Shown piece by piece: positions 62,062-64,000 of a stretch of DNA of 64,000 nucleotides. Below the pieces are notes generated by a model. That model saw only the letters and a list, made by a program, of their open reading frames with translations, was not told the DNA's origin and did no database searches. Within the stretch, counting starts at the first letter, position 1; each line of letters begins with the position of its first letter. Made by a program: the position numbers and the translations under genes. Location: NCBI RefSeq assembly GCF_900100875.1, contig NZ_FNKQ01000002.1, positions 310,001-374,000 of the forward strand, read 5' to 3'. Source of the stretch: Halopelagius longus (lineage in GTDB: Archaea > Halobacteriota > Halobacteria > Halobacteriales > Haloferacaceae).

Positions 62062-62784
62062 TCACTCGTTCCGCGCGAACGTGAGATAGCCCGTGTGGCC
62101 GACGCCCGCGGTAGAGGGGCGCGACCCGCGTTCGCCGAAGTCCATCTCCCGCTGGATGGTCTCGAACGTCTCCACCTCCGAGAGACCCACTTCGCGGGCG
62201 GCCAGCGACGTCTCGCGACTCTGCTCGACGAACGGCGAGTAGACGGCGACGTAGCCGCCGCTTACGAGCAGTTCGGGCGCGTGGCGGACGACGTCCGCCG
62301 CGTCGCCGGTGTCGAGGGTGAGGAGGTCGAACCCGCCGTCGAGTCCGTCGAGTTCCTCCGTCAGGTCGCCCGTCCGAACGTCGACGTTCCCGGCGACGCC
62401 CGCCATCTCCATGTTCCCGCGGGCCACGTCGGCGAACTCCGCGTCGCGTTCGTACGTCGTCACCTCCGCGCCCATCCGGCCGAGGTACGCCGAGAGGACG
62501 CCCGTGCCGGTTCCGGCGTCGAGGACGCGGTCGCCCGCCGCCGCGCCGGTGTGGCCGACGATGAGGCCGATGTCGCGCGGCATCATCGGCGCGCCGGTGC
62601 GTTCGAGGTGGTTGAACAGGTCCGGGCCGCGCAGGCCGCGGACGAGGAACTCCTCGCCGAGATGCGTCTCCAGCGTATCGCCCGGTTCGGCGTCCTCGGG
62701 GACGTCGAGGACGCCGAGGTCGGTGTGGAGTTCCTCGCCCGGCCCGCGAAGGTACTCTCGGTCCCCGTGGACGAGCAGGTACAC
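62062..62784 (-). CDS. trmI: tRNA (adenine-N1)-methyltransferase TrmI
   Basis: The start is GTG at 62784, adjoining the NAC stop (240 residues). An N-terminal beta domain with PGEELHTDLGVLDV is followed by RGPDLFNHLERTGAPMMPRDIG, typical of TrmI. The SAM site is VLDAGTGTGVLSAYLGRMG, with TTYERD as the acidic post-I loop. It methylates adenine 57/58 in the T loop of tRNA. The gene is co-directional with NAC, with no gap, so the two are probably translated from one message. Confidence 0.9.
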   Translation of the reverse strand: MYLLVHGDREYLRGPGEELHTDLGVLDVPEDAEPGDTLETHLGEEFLVRGLRGPDLFNHLERTGAPMMPRDIGLIVGHTGAAAGDRVLDAGTGTGVLSAYLGRMGAEVTTYERDAEFADVARGNMEMAGVAGNVDVRTGDLTEELDGLDGGFDLLTLDTGDAADVVRHAPELLVSGGYVAVYSPFVEQSRETSLAAREVGLSEVETFETIQREMDFGERGSRPSTAGVGHTGYLTFARNE

Positions 62785-63198
62785 TTATTCGAGCCGCGAG
62801 ATAGCGGCCGCGAGGTCGCCGTTCTCGGCTTCGAGCGCGTCTCGCGCCTCGTCCTTGCCGACCTCCGCGCGCTGGGCGACGATTTTGATGTCGGAGTCGG
62901 GGATCTCGGCGCCGCCCTCCGAGGCGGACTCGTCGGCTTCCGATTCGCCGCCCGCACCGGACGCCTCGACGGCCCCGGCGTCGCCGCCTTCGAGCTCTCT
63001 CGATTCGGGTTGGCCGACGATCTGGTACGTCTCTTGGCCTTGGGCGTCCATCCGCGTGACCTGCGCGTCGGAGAAGACGAGCTCCTCGTCGGCCGTCTTG
63101 ATGACGACCTCCTCGGCGTCGAGCTCCGTCACGTCGATGCCCATCTGTTTCATCATCTGTTTCATCTTCCGCGGGTTCATACCGCCTCCGCCAAACAT
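62785..63198 (-). CDS. nac: Nascent polypeptide-associated complex protein
   Basis: The start is [20 protein letters not shown] at 63198 (137 residues). The methionine-rich N-terminal ribosome-contact segment leads to the NAC beta domain: [40 protein letters not shown] disordered acidic linker precedes the C-terminal UBA domain ([33 protein letters not shown]). It binds nascent chains at the ribosome exit. The first gene of the NAC-TrmI pair. Confidence 0.93.
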   Translation of the reverse strand: MFGGGGMNPRKMKQMMKQMGIDVTELDAEEVVIKTADEELVFSDAQVTRMDAQGQETYQIVGQPESRELEGGDAGAVEASGAGGESEADESASEGGAEIPDSDIKIVAQRAEVGKDEARDALEAENGDLAAAISRLE

Positions 63199-63305
63199 AC
63201 CCGAATCGTGGGAGTCCGGTAGCAAAAGCGTGGCGAACGCTACTCGGGGGGCGGTCCGGTCGGTCGATGGACGGCGTCGGGGTCCGACTGACGCCCGCGC
63301 TCGGT

Positions 63306-63986
63306 TCAGGCATCGGCGGCGGTCCGACCGGCGCGGACGCTGACGGCCAGTCCGCTACCGACCGGCAGCAGGACCGTCTCGTACTCCGGGTCGGCCCGCA
63401 CGGCGTCGAGGTACGACGCGATGCCCTTCGTCTGTTCGTCGGGGGCGTCGAGCGATTCGCCTTCGAGGTACCGGGCGAGCGCCGCCGCGTCCGCCGGGCC
63501 GTGCGTCACGTTGTCTGCGACGACGACGCCGCCGCGGGAGACTTTCGACCGCACGGCCCGAAACGCCTCCGCGTACCGCGACTTCTGGTGGTCCACGAGG
63601 ACGGCGTCGAACGGGCCGTCGTACTCCTCGATGGCCGAGAGCGCGTCGCCCTCGCGGAACTCCGTCCGGTCGGACAGGCCCGCGCGTTCGAAGAAATCCC
63701 GGGCCATGTCGAGTTCGTCTGTGTCGTGTTCGGTGAGGACGAACTGCGCGTCCGACGCGGCCCCCTTCGAGAACCAGTAGGCGGAGTAGCCGAATCCGGA
63801 CCCGAACTCGAACACGTGCGCGGCGTCGGTGAGGCGCGCGAGGAGTCTGAGCACTCCGCCCGCCTCCCGCCCGACGATGGGGAAGCCGTGCTCGTCGGCG
63901 TAGGCGGCCATCTCAGCGTGTATCTCGTCGTGTTCCGGAGCCAACCCCCGGACGAGCCTCCGAATCGTCTCGGCGTCGTCGCTCAT
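63306..63986 (-). CDS. O-methyltransferase family protein (COMT-like)
   Basis: A 226-residue protein. [20 protein letters not shown] is the SAM-binding motif [22 protein letters not shown] is post-I, and [17 protein letters not shown] carries the metal-binding DxxK-type aspartate. [15 protein letters not shown] has the Asp-Asn metal ligands of the cation-dependent catechol O-methyltransferase fold. It should methylate a small hydroxyl compound; the substrate is unknown. It is on the same strand as NAC, 107 bp upstream. Confidence 0.85.
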   Translation of the reverse strand: MSDDAETIRRLVRGLAPEHDEIHAEMAAYADEHGFPIVGREAGGVLRLLARLTDAAHVFEFGSGFGYSAYWFSKGAASDAQFVLTEHDTDELDMARDFFERAGLSDRTEFREGDALSAIEEYDGPFDAVLVDHQKSRYAEAFRAVRSKVSRGGVVVADNVTHGPADAAALARYLEGESLDAPDEQTKGIASYLDAVRADPEYETVLLPVGSGLAVSVRAGRTAADA

Positions 63987-64000
63987 GGCTGACGCGTTCG

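Overview
This window is from a haloarchaeon (extremely halophilic Euryarchaeota), probably a member of the Haloferacales, though I cannot fix the genus. The evidence is acidic, high-G+C proteins from about 6.9 kb onward, leaderless-type promoters, a Tat-type export signal, transcription factor S, archaeal NAC, phosphomevalonate decarboxylase, geranylgeranyl reductase, a TrmB regulator and chemotaxis transducers of the haloarchaeal soluble type. Most coding evidence here is family recognition by eye; no database search was run.

Region 1 (1-6875) is AT-rich and looks like the right-hand part of an integrated virus or plasmid. It carries a minimal tyrosine recombinase, a GIY-YIG protein, a membrane protein, and a leftward chain of five small genes. 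Four of these are coupled by stop/start overlaps, and two (56 and 41 codons) are very short. The last gene, after a 52-nt gap, appears to encode a TFIIB-like protein without a zinc ribbon. Upstream of the chain lie about 1 kb without a gene and a cluster of ACAGT/ACTGT motifs. The element stops at an intact tRNA-Arg(TCG), 6876-6950.

Region 2 (6951-12466) is a scarred insertion zone. Degenerate copies of the tRNA 3' end and its downstream flank recur at 7046-7067, 9831-9879 and 9911-9947, and they bracket a secreted GH51-type arabinofuranosidase. A cytochrome P450 and a clearly broken Bat/HTH-10 type regulator follow.

Region 3 (12467-31353) is chromosomal metabolism and transport: a histidine kinase, an SDR, a methyltransferase, GntP facing an NNP-type MFS transporter, an NhaP antiporter, a 2-oxoacid dehydrogenase E1 pair without E2/E3, a GT2/oxidoreductase pair, a lone cytochrome oxidase subunit I with small neighbours, an NDH-2-like flavoprotein and phosphomevalonate decarboxylase.

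Region 4 (31517-48326) contains a DoxX gene facing a winged-helix regulator with operator-like palindromes between them, a COG1361/RND-MMPL/TrmB operon with two TTGTA...TACAA sites upstream, acylphosphatase, a phosphohexomutase, a complete BMP-type nucleoside ABC transporter operon with palindromic promoter elements, and geranylgeranyl reductase.

Region 5 (48360-63986) has a Thr/Glu-rich surface protein with about 47 N-glycosylation sequons, an M20 amidohydrolase facing an NhaC antiporter coupled to a small beta-rich protein, an S10-like protein, a Nudix hydrolase, a candidate PD-(D/E)XK protein with four cysteines, an enoyl-CoA hydratase, two tandem transducers sharing a 122-bp identical block, and an information-processing cluster (TFS, NAC, TrmI, O-methyltransferase). 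No rRNA genes or CRISPR arrays were seen.
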